From assembly GCA_904063045.1 (NCBI GenBank), contig CAJFCJ010000046.1, positions 79,369 through 143,368 of the forward strand: a stretch of DNA of 64,000 nucleotides, written 5' to 3'. The translations under genes and the position numbers were made by a program. Shown here piece after piece: positions 20,920-34,435 of the stretch. How positions within the stretch are numbered: position 1 is the stretch's first letter; every line of letters starts with the position of its first letter. The notes under the pieces are model-generated. The model was not told the DNA's origin, ran no database searches, and worked only from the letters and a program-made list of their open reading frames with translations. This DNA is from Dimorphilus gyrociliatus (Eukaryota; Annelida; Polychaeta; Dinophilidae).

Positions 20920-22260
20920 TGTGGAGAACTTGAAGCCTCATGCAATACTTTGAAATCAATTACTGTTGTTTAGGATAATTTGAATGATAGAGAAGAGCAA
21001 TGATGCTTGAATATACATTTCAAATCTGTTCATCATTAAATTTTATTAAATTATCTTGGAATAAGAATATGAGAGATGGCTTTAAAAATATTTGTGATGG
21101 ACTCAAAAACCTTCTCTTATACTTTAAAATCAATCAATGTAGCTTCATGTGAGTTAAATGCTGATCAAGCTAAGATGTGAGGTGAATTATGAAAAAAGCT
21201 GTTCATCATTAAAAGATATTGGGTTATCTGGTAATGAGAAAATGGGATATGTATTTAGAAATATTTGTGAAGGACTGAAAGCCTGCTCCAACACTTTGAA
21301 ATCAATAAATGTAGATTAGTGTAAGTTGAATATTAAGCCAGCCATGATGTTAGGGAAAATCAATTCAGAAATGTTAATGGAAAACATTTGTTTAACTGGT
21401 AATGAGAATGTTGGTGAAATATTTTAATTTATTTGTGAGGATTGCAATGTCTCCTCCAGGATTATTAAAACAATTGCAAATTGGTGTAATTTAAGTGCTG
21501 AACAGGCAATGATGTTGGAGAAAACATTTAAAAACTGTTCAGCATTAGAAAACATTTGGTTATATAATAATGAGAATATGGAAGATGGATTCAAGTTTGT
21601 TTGTAAGGGACTCAATACATCTTCCAATACCTTAAAATCAATTGATATAAGTTGCTGTAACTTGAATGCTGAACAAGCAGAGATGCTTTGTCAAACATTA
21701 CATAAGTCATCATTTTTAGAAGATATTAATTTATCTTACAATGATAGCATGGGAAATGGATTGAAAGTGATTTGTGATAGACTCCAGTTCTCATTCAATA
21801 CATTGAAATTAATTTATGTATCTTGCTGTAATTTGAATGTTCAACATGCAATGATACTGGGGCAAACATTTAAAAACTCTTTTTCAAACATTGAACACAT
21901 TAAGCTAAATGACAATATAGATATTGGAGATAAATTTAAAATGGATGTGGTAGAAAATGGCCATAAATGTATGGTTTTACCCTAACCCTAACCCAGCCCT
22001 TGTTTTTGCCTAACCTTTTTGAATACCCCTAACCCTTAGATGGGACCCTCCTAAGAACATATCAACAGTTATCTTATTCCTCCTAACCATTTCCCAGGCT
22101 GAAATCTAACTTTCAAATATTTCATTTATGGTTGTTTTCGACTGGTCCCATTTAAAATGATTCGTGAAGGACTCCACATCTCCTTCGATACTTTACAATT
22201 AATTCATATAGCTAGGTGCATGTTAAGCACTAAAACAAGCAATAATTTTAGAACAAATAT
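20920..22260 (+). pseudogene. RI-type leucine-rich-repeat relic (NLR LRR region)
   Basis: Repeats of about 84-87 bp encode ribonuclease-inhibitor-type LRRs of the form L..I.LS.N..M.DGFK.IC.GL...NTLKSI..S.CNLN.EQA.ML. The repeats before 21500 are broken by stops and shifts; 21509-21942 is open with four clean units. The MITE at 21943-22149 interrupts the next unit. If it is skipped with one duplication, the frame continues (KMIREGLHISFDTLQLIHI) to about 22260. Such LRR arrays usually form the C-terminal sensor of NACHT proteins. No NACHT is adjacent here, although one occurs at 61 kb. Confidence 0.78.
21943..22149. mobile_element. Mutator-type MITE, 207 bp, perfect 9-bp TSD, inside an LRR unit
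   Basis: The element is flanked by ATTTAAAAT at 21934-21942 and 22150-22158. Its ends are more degraded (GGTAGAAAATGGCCATAAAT; right end reverse-complemented CAGTCGAAAACAACCATAAA). The interior has CCCTAACCCTAACCC. It is older than the 12.4 kb copy, judging by its end mismatches. Confidence 0.9.
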
Positions 22261-22623
22261 GTAGGGGTTGTAAACAGACAATAATTTGTGACTTTTCATT
22301 TCTTCAATATAATGAAAACATTTTTATACTAAGCAACTAAAGATGATTATGTATTTAGTTAATTATAATATTGTATATACAGATGAAAAATTGTTATTGA
22401 TATTACCTAAGATATTTTTGTCTCATCAAAATGCAAATGGAAATCTTATTTCTCCAAGTTACAAAGTTTCTAAGAAAAGCAATAAATGTAAAGCATTTTT
22501 TTGAATGTGTCTAGTGAGAAATCTGTTTAATTTGAATAATTTTCTAAAAAATCAGGACAAAAAGAATTTTTTAGGTATAATTTGAAATTAATTAACTAGA
22601 ATATTTTTTATTAAAAAGGTGTT
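22160..22623. other. LRR tail then spacer
   Basis: Up to about 22260 it continues the LRR relic; beyond that it is AT-rich and unassigned. Confidence 0.4.
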
Positions 22624-23008
22624 TGTACTTTCCTGCTGGTGGTTGTAGGTAAGTACTGGTCCAAATAGAATTGAATTAAGAGTAAGGCACTTAGAAGAAA
22701 GATGTAGACTCGAGGGAGGATCAATATAGAACCAAATTGTAAGAATAATATAACTGTATATTCTTAAGTAATATTAGACCTGTTCACTAAGAGGGTTCAT
22801 TCAGCACTGAATGCCTGTTACTACTTATGCCCTGCTTTTATACAATTCCTTATCAGTTGTTTATGCCTTAGCTTTTGCTAACAACAAGGGTCTAACCCCA
22901 GATAAGGATTGTTCACAACAAACAGGGTCAGGGGTTATCATGTTATGCAGTAGTGATGTAAACAACAAAAACTTTGTGTAGTTGAACCATCAAGGGTCAT
23001 TTGTTACA
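22624..23008 (-). repeat. Probable solo LTR (minus orientation), 385 bp
   Basis: More GC-rich than its surroundings. On the minus strand it starts TGTAACAAATGACCCTTGAT, has a TATA-type box (TTGTATAAAAGCAG) and ends GGACCAGTACTTACC...GAAAGTACA. Its ends and TATA-to-end spacing parallel the LTR at 62028-62389, which shares GGACCAGTACTT and the AAAGTACA end. No flanking duplication or internal region was found, so the limits are estimates. Confidence 0.5.
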
Positions 23009-23855
23009 TCATATTTATGAAACTAAACACTTGTTGTTGTTGTCAACATTTTTGGTTATGCAACATCCTACCCTTTGCCTATAAAAGGGGTTGATTATGT
23101 CAGTTCTGTACCATTTACCCTAGAGACAACTATTTATTGAATTTTCTTTGACAACTGACAGGTAAATGCATTGACACAGAAAAAAAAATATTATGCAAAT
23201 ACCTTTGATGAGTCATTTCTTTTGGCTTTTTCCATCATTAACCAATCAATTTTACCAAATGATCTTAAAAAAGAAGAGAATCAAGGTAGAATAAAAAATA
23301 GAAATTATAGTTAAAATCCTTTTTTATAATTCATTGTAATTGAAAAAAAAAATTTCATGGTAATGTAGGCCTAATTCTATTACAAATTCTATAAGGAAAG
23401 TAGGAAAAAATGAATCATTCACTATTATTTTTAACAATAACTCTGGATCAACACCGTTAAAAAAAGAAATTATTGATTCAGTATAAATCTATATACTAGA
23501 AAAGTTTATATGAATTTCTCTCTTAAAAACACAATATTTTAACATTTAAAACACGTCTTTTTTTAATGAAACTCTAAAAATTTTCAACAAACACTAGTTT
23601 ATTTGGAAAAAGTTTTAGATAAGGTTACAATATTGTTTAGAAATAATGTTGCACTGTGTTTATTACTGTTGACTTATTCATTGGATGCATACAGAGAAAA
23701 AAAAAGTTAATGTAAGGGTTAGAAATTATATCCGGTCTTTATGTTCATATTTTTCAATTGAGAATATTTATTGCTGTCTTAATAAAGTCCAAATGCTCTG
23801 TTATCTGTTTTTTGAGAAGAAAAATTACTAATTGGTGAATGAAAAATAGAACAAA
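23009..23855. other. Intergenic with an orphan exon-like segment
   Basis: On the minus strand, roughly 23204-23263 reads as a small exon. It has TTTTTTAAG before it, FGKIDWLMMEKAKRNDSSK inside and GTATTTGC after. It cannot be attached to a gene. A second TATA-like box (CCTATAAAAGGGG, near 23080) belongs to GC-richer sequence next to the LTR. Confidence 0.35.
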
Positions 23856-26800
23856 CTATACCCTAAAAAAAAATGATGGAATTGCCAACATTTTTCCTAT
23901 ACCAGAATGTATGAAGCCATATATATGCCATTTTTCATCATGGAAACATGATAAAGATCCATCATGTCGTTTCTAAAATAAAAATGACTGAACTTCTGTT
24001 AATTGTGTAAAAAATGTTCTTACAATATCAATAATTCTGCTTGATCCTTCAGGATTACTTGCACATAAAATATTTGAATACTTATTTTCAATTGAAATTG
24101 TATCTTCATCTGTAAGTTTGCATTCTTCTTTTGTTAATAGTTTCACTTCTTTTTGATACATACTCCTCTTTAAAGGATCTATTTAAATGTTATGTTACAT
24201 TACATTCTAAAATAAACAAAAATACTACCAGTTATTTCTTCATATTGAAAGTATGAAAATTTGCAAAAAACATTTTTGTTATTTTCAATATTTTTCAAAT
24301 TGGGTAAACAAATTGGTTGAACACTTTTATTAAATTCTAATGGAGATTTCAATTTAATAACTGAAATATCATATAGTTTATGATAGCTATAAAGTGATGG
24401 ATATATAACATCTTCTATTGAATAAAATTCTGAATATTTAAAATTCTGATTTACTTGTCCAACAACAACTTTTACTGATAAATAATTCTTCCTGAGTAAA
24501 ATCAAATCAATTTTCTATTAAATCAAAATTTGTAAATTAAAAAGTATACTTCTGAAAGCATAGGCGACTTGTCAGTAAATATTTCTTATCAATTATAACT
24601 GCATTACATAGAAAAATAGAAGAGACTGTCAGCATTGCCTTTTCAACAAGAAGAGAGATAATTATTATTTAATCAAAGAAATTTCACTTACTTTCCAAGG
24701 CATTTCTCCTAATTTTACTTGATTTGTATCATAAAACAGACTAGAATAATTAGTATTTTTACCACATGAGTCACGTGACAAAATATCATCCAAATCTTTT
24801 ATATGGTTAACAAAACCAATTCAATAATATTACTTTTTTTTTATGCAATAAAATGAAAAATTTACCTGAATTTTTACATGCTTGTATTGATATTTTATGA
24901 ATTTTAATTTCAAAGTGCTCTTTTGAATTGGCAGTTATAAAAATCTATAATTATGAATTGAATGATATATATAGTATTTTACACAAACAAAACTATTTCC
25001 ACTTCTTTTATATTTTCATATTTAAATTCAACTTCAAGTTGTGGCATGTCTCTTTCCCTTTCAGAAATTATTACAATCTTTAGACATTGTTCTCCATTAC
25101 TTGTTAATTTCAATTTTGGTGAAATAAGTTGAGATTTGTATAAATCTTCTGAACTGATACTACAAATTCCAAGTTTGTCATCTAAAAGATTAATGAAAGC
25201 AAAAAAGATAAATAACTAAAAATCTTTTGTAATTTTCAATTTTTTGTACAAACAGTGTGCTTCATATTTATATTTGTCAAATATATTTTTAGACCAACCA
25301 TATCCTTGATTTAATGGATGATTGATGGTATAACCACACATATGTTTCATGAAATCGCAATCTAACCAAAATTCAATAAATTTTACTTCAGTATAAATTA
25401 ATAGAAAAATAGAAAAAAATCTCACCAAATGATTGCTTTATTGGATCTTTTAATAAATTACATTTAGTCTTTGACATCCAATACACACTATTTATAGCAA
25501 CAGTATTATCGAAAGAAGTTCTTCTAACAGTTTTAAAAACAATCTGTTTTTTTTTTTTTTTTGAAATGATAAAAAAAAATTTGAAAATGATAAAACCTTG
25601 AATTTATTTTTGGGTAAATCACAAATGCATTCAGATTGCCAATATTTACTTTTAAAGTAAGAAAACTGTTTAAATATATTTTCTCCTTCATTTATGTAAA
25701 CCTGTAATTAAAATTTTTGAATTTTTATTTAATAATATTTTTATTACTAATTTTTTTTTTACTTCAAGATTTGAATGTAAATCAGCAAAATATTCAAATG
25801 CAATACAATTTCCATTTGATTCAATTGAAGGTGAAAAAAGTTTTGTATAAGTATTCAGTGGAACGTTACCATTACCTGTTGTCAAGGTAACAGCTAACTT
25901 TTCATCTGAAAGATTTTCAAATGTAGATTTTATAATTTATAGTAATAATTAGATTCCCACATTTTCCTTTCAAGTTGCCAAATGTTAGATAATCTATATT
26001 CCAAAACCATTTTGATGAGGGAAGGCTTGATTCAATTTCAAAGTCACAAGTATCTTTTTCAAATGTACACAAAGAATTTTTCCATTCTTAAAAGTAAAGA
26101 ATAAAATAACATAAAAAAAAAACAAAATAATAAATGATTCAATACCAGATTGACAGGGAAAATCTCTTAGATTGACATTATTAATTCTTAAAAAATGACT
26201 TTCACGGTTTTGTTTTAGAAATTTTACTTTGAACTTTAAAGAATTTTTGAAAAAAAAAAAAGGTAAATTCTATTCATTAATTCAATTGTAATCAGTCAAA
26301 AAAATACCTGAATAGCATTTTTTGGAATTGGAAATTGTGAAAAATTTTCAAAAAAAATAGACCTGTTGAAAAGAGATTTTATACTGTTCAAATATTTTTA
26401 AACTTTTGCCATATATTACTTAGATTGCCAACCACTTTCATCTTTGACATATACTTCCATTGGAAATAAAATTGTCTTTTTGATTTTGTCATCATAAATT
26501 TCAAGCATTAAGCATCTATCAATAGTGGAATTAGATAACAATGGAGACACAAGATAAATTTGTTCAAAAGCATAAGAACTTTGTTCAAAAACTGCATTGA
26601 TTTAAAATATTTTTTGTTTTGATTATATTTTGTAAAAAGTATAAAAATACAAACATTTCAAGCCATTCCAATTAATTTTGTCTTGATAAAGTAACCATGT
26701 GAACTAGTGTCCTGTCTAATCTCAAAACCACACATTCCATTTCTAAAGTTGCAATTACTAGTGATATCTATAAAATTCAAATGATTATAATTGTTTTATA

Positions 26801-29800
26801 TAAATATTTTTTTTTTTAAAAGCAACCATTTTCAACATTTAATGTTGGATTTTGGCATTGACCTTCACTTATAAGAATGTAATTAATTGCAATTTCATCT
26901 CCCAACAAAGCTTTTGATAAGCCAGCACGGAATGATATCTGAAAAATATGATTTTAGTGCAGAATGTTACTTGTTAAAAAGTTGATTTGTCTATAGCTTT
27001 TTTTTTTTACTTACTCTTCCATAACCTGTTCCATCGTAGTGATAATTGAATTGCTGTCTATTCCATTGATTATTAGGCCTTTGTATCACATCAACGACAC
27101 TTGAAGAGTTATCAGAATGATCATTAGGAAGTGTTTTGAAAATCTGATAAAAAGAAAAAAAAATTGAATGCAATTATTTGAAAGTAAAATGTGGAAAATT
27201 TCCAAAAATTATATCAAAAATCTTACTAGTAAGTATACATCTGTTTCTTGTGAATTTTTTATTGTAATTCTATATTCAAAATGGACGCAAACAGGATCAT
27301 TTGTAGTTATATATGGTGATGTTATCAATGGATATAAAGTATAATAATTATTCAAATTTGCCAATAGATAATTGCCTATATGAGTGAATAAAAATAATTT
27401 GAGTACTGAATTATTAGTCATTCTAAACCAACAATACAGACATTTGGTTGATTGTTTTTTATGAGAAATTTGGAATTCCTCATATCTATCAGATGTATAT
27501 GAACAGAAATTATTGGAAAAGTAACAAGAATACTCTGATATCACATCTGATATATCAAAAAAAAAAAAAGGAAATTTAAATGCTCTAATTGAATTTGTTG
27601 ATTGTTTGTCATACTAGTTATATTAGCTGGTTTTGAGTCACTAATTTCAAAATTATCCAAATAAATTGTACCTTTTGTTGAAATAGCATTATGAACTTTA
27701 AAATGTATCTGTATTTATGTAATAATTTTATAAACACCAAAAAACAACTTTATTACCACTTACCTTATTCAAACCTGGAGTTAATCTTACATAATTTTTT
27801 TGTTTACAATTTGAAAATATTGTCAAGAATGAACTGGGAAAAGAAAATCATAGCAATAAGATATTTTTACAGGAAAAATATATCAATAACTCACTTTGTT
27901 TCATAATTTTCATACTTGCTGATAGCAATTATATCCACAGATATGGATTTGTCAGTTGAATACAAGTTGAATGTTAAATATCCATAGTGTTGATCAAGTG
28001 TTGGAGTTGAAAATATTGCAGCTTTATTATTGGTATCCATTATTTGTAATTTAACTAATCCCTCTAAATGGTTAGATTTATGAAATCAGTTTAAAGTAAT
28101 AATTTTTCAAAAATAGTTCACCTTCTTTTGAGTACTGCCATTCAAGAGGACTAGACAGATCATTTACAATCTTATACCCACATAATCCATTTGAAAAATC
28201 ACAAAATGTGTAATTTGCTATAAAATTTAGAAAAATCTAAAATTTAAAAAATGATGACTAATTTAAAAAAAATTACTTTTAGGAATTCTCCTTTCAGGGT
28301 AATCAATAAGATCTATTTGAGTTATGTATGCAAAACCATGCTCAGTGGATTCATCAGAAGATGCTTTAACAGCAATTTTGAAAGGTTTTGATGGAACATC
28401 ACAGATTATTTCTTTTTTAGTCATATTACTTTCTTTCAAGTAAAAAGATGTGGAAGGGGATTGTAATGAATCTCCAAGCAAAAAATTCAACTATCAAATA
28501 GTAGAAAAATTATCTCAAATTTTTAAATTGTAGAATATACAGACTGTTAAAGCACTTTTAAAGCCAGATGATTTGGAAAAATATTCAATAATTAAGCATT
28601 TATCCTGAACACCTTCTAAAAGTTCAGATATTGCTAGAGCAGGGTTTTCTTTAGTGTTTTTAATTTTTGCAACTAAAGCATATTGGCTTGATTTGCCTGT
28701 TAAAAAAGAATGATAACTTTTTATAATAAATGTATTCAAAAACATCAAAATATTAAAATTTTACAATTGCTACTATAAATTTCTCTCTGCCAATAAGAAT
28801 TTGAAGGTTTTGTAAAATTTTTTTCATTTTGAAAATTACAACTGTAGCCATCTAAAATTTAAAAAAATTTTTTTAAAAAGTTAAATAAATCAAGGGAAAG
28901 AAAGAGAATTTTTATCATTTTTTATACTATTTTTCCAGCAAGGTTCTTTTGAAATTAATAGTTTATCCATTATTATTTCCTCCCCACTTGAAGCTTTTGT
29001 CAGAAATCTCAATTTTAACTTGAAAAATAAAAAAGAAATATAGATTAAAAGTCTCTGAAAATAAATCTATTAAAACGAATTACCTGATACACATTTGGAG
29101 GAATAGTTAATTTGAGATTATGTTGACAAACAAACCAATCTTTAAAGCTGAATAGAAACAAAATCAAAAATAAAAATTTTATAAAGAAAATTTCATAATT
29201 TTGCAAATAAATCAAATACTTACAATTTAAAATTTTCTTTTTCTGTAATTCTTATGAATACTTGAATATGCATTTCAAAATCATCACTTTGAATTCTTAC
29301 AAACTGTACACATAATTCTGGTGAATTATTGAATTCCAGAACTGGTGACACTAAGTCGGCAAAATCTGACATTTCATCAGAATATCTTGGTAAATTTAAT
29401 TCAGAAAGTTCAACTAAAAAATAATTTTAAAAAATATATTAAAAAATTTGTTTTAAAAAAAATTTTACAATTTTACAATTTTCAGTAGAAGATTTTTGAC
29501 TTTCAGCAAAAATATGAAAGCCACTTTTCAATTGATTTTCAAAAGTAAAATCAGAAGAAAATCCATCTTGATATTTCAAAATATTATCTGTTATTTTTTT
29601 TGATATTGATTATTTGCAAAATAATATAGAAAATATGGAGTTGCCAGAAAACATTCACAATTGAGTAATGGTTAGACAGCAACTGATTTGTATTTAGGAG
29701 GGTCTCCTCTAAGGGTTAGGGTACAGCTAAAGGGTGGGTTAGGGTTAGGGTAAAAGCACCAATTTGTGGATGTTTTCTATGGCATCTAGAAAATATAGTT

Positions 29801-31238
29801 TTACAAGGTTTTGGATCAATACAATTTCCATCGTGTATGCCAATATCATCTATTCTAATATTAATCTTTTGAGAATATTGGAGAGTTGCTTTGAAGATAA
29901 TCTATTTTTTTTGTATAAAAAGACTCATTTTTTGAATTTTTAGTTTTAAATTTAAATGCCTTAAATGATAATTGTTTCATTGGATTTGTTATATTTAAAA
30001 GATATGGTTTCCATTCTGGAATATCCAATTTACTGTTATCATTTATTTGAAATAATTGCTTTGGTTCTTTTCCTTCATTTTGAAAATATATCTGAAATAA
30101 TTTAATGAAATAAATGTAACAGATTTAATATGAAAAGATAAATACAAACAGCAATAAATTGTTTTGAATGGAGAAGCATTCGAAAACTTAAACAAAAATT
30201 TGTCAACTGTTCAATTGAAGAAATATATTTTGTTTCCAGTAAAGCAAAAGGTGGAATATTAAATATTGAAGCAAATGGTTGTTTAAAAGCATACACAAAG
30301 TAGTTTATACCTTTTTTAAATTTAAAAATATTATTAGATTTAGTAAATTTATCCACTACTTACAATTGTCGTCATTTTTGTAGAAATTCCTTTTCCATAA
30401 GAAATTATCAGAATTCTTCAGTTTAGAATTTAATATCATATTGCAGTTGTCATTATCAAAATTGCAGTAGAATATATAATCAGAAGGTATGGTTACAAAG
30501 GGAAAGTGCTGCTGATAAAATGAAGTAGAAGTCATATTGCAATTTGTATTTTTCCTTGGTAACTTTAAAACATTCACTGAACTATCCAGACTTTCAACTT
30601 GTTGAATATTTTTTATATTAATTGCAATTATTCTCAATTTCATAAATTTAGATTTAAGATTTTCACTTTTGAAAGAATCGTTGAAAAACTGTTGAAAATC
30701 AGATATATGTAGTGATTGACTACCAGTTGTTATCTTTTCAAAATTGGCTTCAAAATTGACTTTGACACTTCCACTACTAAATTTGAAATTATCATAGGAA
30801 TTTATTGAATATTGCATTTTATATTTCCAAAATTTTAATAAATCAGACATAAATTTTGCAATAATTGTCTGATAATTCTTGAAAATTTTAGATTTAGAAT
30901 TGGTGAGTTCTGATTGAAATGATTGATTTAAAGTTAAATCAATGGAAACAATAGCTATTTTGATTTAAAAAAAAAAAAAACAAAAAAATAAATAACATTT
31001 AAAAAAATGGAGAATACTAACTGAATTTGTTAGGTGTTTGTTCACTTTGACCTGTTTTATAAATATTTGAGTTATTTTTTAAAAGATATTACTCAACAAC
31101 AATAATTTGATTGTATTTACCTGACTTCTTTAAGCCAAATATTATACCAAGACTAATTCCAACTGCAAGAGCAGCTGTAATTACTACTGCCAAAATTCCA
31201 TAACAGACATTACGAAACTTCATTTTCAGTGTTGTCAT
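23856..31238 (-). CDS. Type II transmembrane SEA-MAM-trypsin-fold protein (TTSP/enteropeptidase-like), catalytic residues lost
   Basis: Exon 1 (ATG 31236-31238) encodes a short cytosolic tail and a signal anchor (VCYGILAVVITAALAVGISL) with a GTAAAT donor. The next exons form a SEA domain ending FSSGSVKVNFEANFE, whose GSV site is the usual autocleavage motif. About eight MAM-like repeats follow, recognised by openings such as FYCNFDNDNC, CDFSNGLCGY, CNFRNGMCGF and CDFMKHMCGY and by W..., SP.L and IDN/DDI strands. Each is spread over several short exons. The C-terminus is a chymotrypsin fold: CGKN...GEMPW, CNAVIIDKKYLLTSRLCF, YDISVIKLKSPLEFNKSVQPICLP region, KYSNILCAS, HDGSLSCFHDEKWHIYGFIH. LTAAHC reads LTSRLC, so His57 is lost. 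GDSGGP reads RHDGS, so Ser195 is lost. Asp102 remains. It is probably a membrane-bound pseudoprotease or adhesion protein. The length, perhaps 1,500-1,700 residues, is estimated. Confidence 0.82.
29636..29786. mobile_element. Mutator-type MITE, 151 bp, with 9-bp TSD, in an intron of the SEA-MAM gene
   Basis: Flanked by TAGAAAATA at 29627-29635 and 29787-29795. The ends match the family (GCCAGAAAACATTCACAA and TTTGTGGATGTTTTCTATGGC). The interior has GGGTTAGGGTTAGGG. It is shorter than other copies, missing part of the middle. It lies between the exons for MAM repeats 1 and 2, where it should be spliced out. Confidence 0.88.
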
Positions 31239-32541
31239 TAATCAATTATAGAAGATTAAATTTTTCTTCTAAAAATATTAATAGCCTTTTCCACTTTTAC
31301 TGGATTATTAAATCTTTAACCAACCAGATAGACTGATACATATAGAGTAAATGAAGAGTGGAAAGTTTTTGATATATGGCCTTTTATATATTGGCCAATA
31401 AAAAATATCACCTAATTCTATTTTACTGTTCAATTTTACCTGGTGACTAAAGAAATGTGGGGAAATAGTGAATCATTCATTTCAGGAATTTTTTTTCTAG
31501 AGTATTTAATAACTGATTTGTTTCAAAGAGAAAATATTGAATTTATATAAATTCTCATGATGAAAATGCATTGTTTAGAAACTTAAAATGGCTAAGTCAT
31601 TTAAAAAAATGTTTTGTACAGTTTTTTATGACTGTTCAGAACAACTGCTGTGGAGAAAATAATAAGAACTGAAAGAAGGATTAAGAAGAAAATTTAGGCT
31701 TTGAATTCATTTTTAGAAGGATTTAGTACATTGTATATAACTGAATTTATTTATTATAAAATATAATCTTGATAGGTGAATAATTTGATTTTTCACCATT
31801 TCTATGTTTTGAGTAAACTCAAACTTGACTAATTCAGTTGACAATGATATTTTTTGTAACATTTTTCTTAGTGTTTCTCCAAATGACAAAATATCTACAT
31901 TATCAAGATTTCCTTCAAGACAACACAGTTTCTTTATCAATAATACACACTTTTCTGTATCTTTACTCAAATGCTATTTTGAAGAGAAAGCCTTTTGAAA
32001 TAATTATTGGACAGGCCATAAAAGTCATTTTCCAACAGAATAGAACAGAGAATAGCTTTTTGACTAAAACCTTATCCAAAGACATTTTTTCCCACACCCA
32101 TTCAAAGATAAAAGGTCTTGTAAATGTTTTGTCATAGGCTTAGGTTAGGTTAATTATTTTCTTTTGTAAAGTATTAAATAATGATTTTTCAATTAAATTC
32201 TTTGCTTCTAATGTTCTTTCCCATATTTTAAAATAAAAAAACAAACAAATAACAATTTTCATTGATTTCCAATGAACAGAAAGATTTGTCAATTCATTAA
32301 ATTTTGGAATGTCAGCGAGTCATAAGATGGCTGATACCAAATATTTTTGTAAAATTATAATTTATATAAAAAGCTAACCTCTAACAGTCTCGTCATGGAC
32401 TAACATTGGTTATATTTATTAAAAGTAATGTCCATTGTATTAATGATGCACCAACAATGACAATGACAACAACAACGACAATGACAACAACAAGAAGGCA
32501 TTTGGTTAGATTTTTAAGAAATAAACAACAACGATTTTCCA
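31239..32541. other. Intergenic between two divergently decayed neighbours; MULE end fragment
   Basis: Immediately upstream of the SEA-MAM gene, so it should hold that gene's promoter; no clear box stands out. Bases 32075-32110 (GACATTTTTTCCCACACCCA) match the right end of the 9.4-10.6 kb MULE. Short overlapping frames around 31713-31970 are not supported as genes. Confidence 0.45.
32453..32494. repeat. ACAATG/ACAACA microsatellite
   Basis: Imperfect hexamer array (CAATGACAATGACAACAACA and similar), just beyond the 3' end of the minus-strand EGF-PAN gene. Confidence 0.85.
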
Positions 32542-34393
32542 TTAACAAACTGGATTTAAATGATGGATGGTTATGATATAACCAACAGTAGAATTTGGTG
32601 AATTTTCAAATTCATCATTTGTAACATTTAGAGATGATACAAGACATTGTTTTTTAAAAAAATTATATGAAAAAAATAAACATTTGCTTGTATTACAATG
32701 ATTTAAACAAGATGAAAAAGTTGTAGCTATTGTTGTATTAAATTCATTATTAATATTCATATTCATTAATTTCTTATCTTTCTTAAGAATTATTCTAAAA
32801 TTCATCTGTCCAAAATTCTCTTAAAATAAAAATAAATCAATTTTTTAAAGACATTTTTGTGTGTGTCTATTTTTATGTTTGTTACCTTGTTTCTTTCCAA
32901 ATACCTTAACTTCACAAAGCTTTAATTCATTTGTGGTTGATGTAGGATCCATACTCTTTATAACAAGTAATTCATTTCCCAAAAATTGCTGAGTACATTT
33001 CACCTCTATAAGAGATGCAAATGTTGTTTTAGCTGTTGTGAAATTGCTACATAGATATTTAAAGTAATATCCATTTGTAATTACAGTAAATACAGAAATA
33101 TTCATTGGATCTGTGAAAATGTATAGTTTGTATTGAAAAATATTTTATTAACAGATAATACTCACCAATTTCTACATCAAAAAATGGTTGAAAGATTACA
33201 TGATCAACAAGATAAATTTGATCAAATTTAAATGTAAGAATTATATCTCCAGTTGATGATATCTTTGAACAAGACGAATATTTTGGTACACTTTCAATAT
33301 TATAAAAATTCCCATCTATAACTTTTAAAGGAGAATTTGTAGGGTCCCATACAGATAATTCATTTGAAATTGCTTCTATTAATGGAATCTCTTCTATATT
33401 CTTGAATAAATATCTCTTTCCATATGCTAATATTTCAAAAATCTCCAACTGACTTGTAACAGAATCTTGAATGAATAGAAATCGACTGTAGTTTAGACTA
33501 TTTGTACATAGCCATCGAACTGTACCACCACGTTCACCATCCCCATTTACATTGGAACAATCAGAAGTTGCTAGTTTTTCATATGGGTTAAAGTTCATAT
33601 GATTCAGCATGAATTTAAACTGGAGTTGTTGATATTTGTGTGAACTGTGAAAAGTTCTATGGATACAAATATAATCTATTGTAAAAGTATCAAGAAGATC
33701 AATAAACATCCATTTCATTGGTAAGTTTAATCCACTACCAGCCATATAGTATGCGTTAAAACCATCGGTAGCGAATGTTGCATAAAATGGCCATTCATTG
33801 TCATTCTGATTGGAATGAGTTGAGGATAACCAACAAGGTTTTCCTCTAGCAATGTTTACCAAATCTTTTTTTTTTTTTTTAAAAATATTATTATTATTTA
33901 TGACTATTAAGTTTTACTTACCTGGCTCAGATATGAACATTCCAATGATATTTATACTTTTTAATGCAATTTTAGATTGATATCCACTTGATCCAATAAG
34001 TGAAATGAATTCACCTACTAAAGTATCTTTACATTTTATATACACATATTCATTATTGTATGAGTTTTGTGAATCTAAACATTTTTTATCCTCATCCGAT
34101 AATGTAGAATCAGCAAAAATATCTCGATTTATGATAAAAATTTGTAGAAAACTTTCAATAGAGAATTCAAACAATTCAATATCGTAGATTACAAATTTTC
34201 CTTTTAAATGAATAGAAAAAAAATGCTTGTATTCTGGACAGGATGAATATCTAATTGACGCGGGTTGTCCTTGCAGAGCATATCCTGGATAATGTTGACT
34301 ACATACACTTGAAACAAATGTCTCTGCATTTAGAGCTAAATTATCTTTTGTTTTTTTAGTGTATGTGTGTACATTGTGTAAATTTGATCAATC

Positions 34394-34435
<42 letters not shown>

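Noticed and set aside
31713-32137. Overlapping ORFs on both strands (85 and 99 codons)
   Set aside because: No domain, no splice context, and they overlap each other; the right part is transposon-end sequence.
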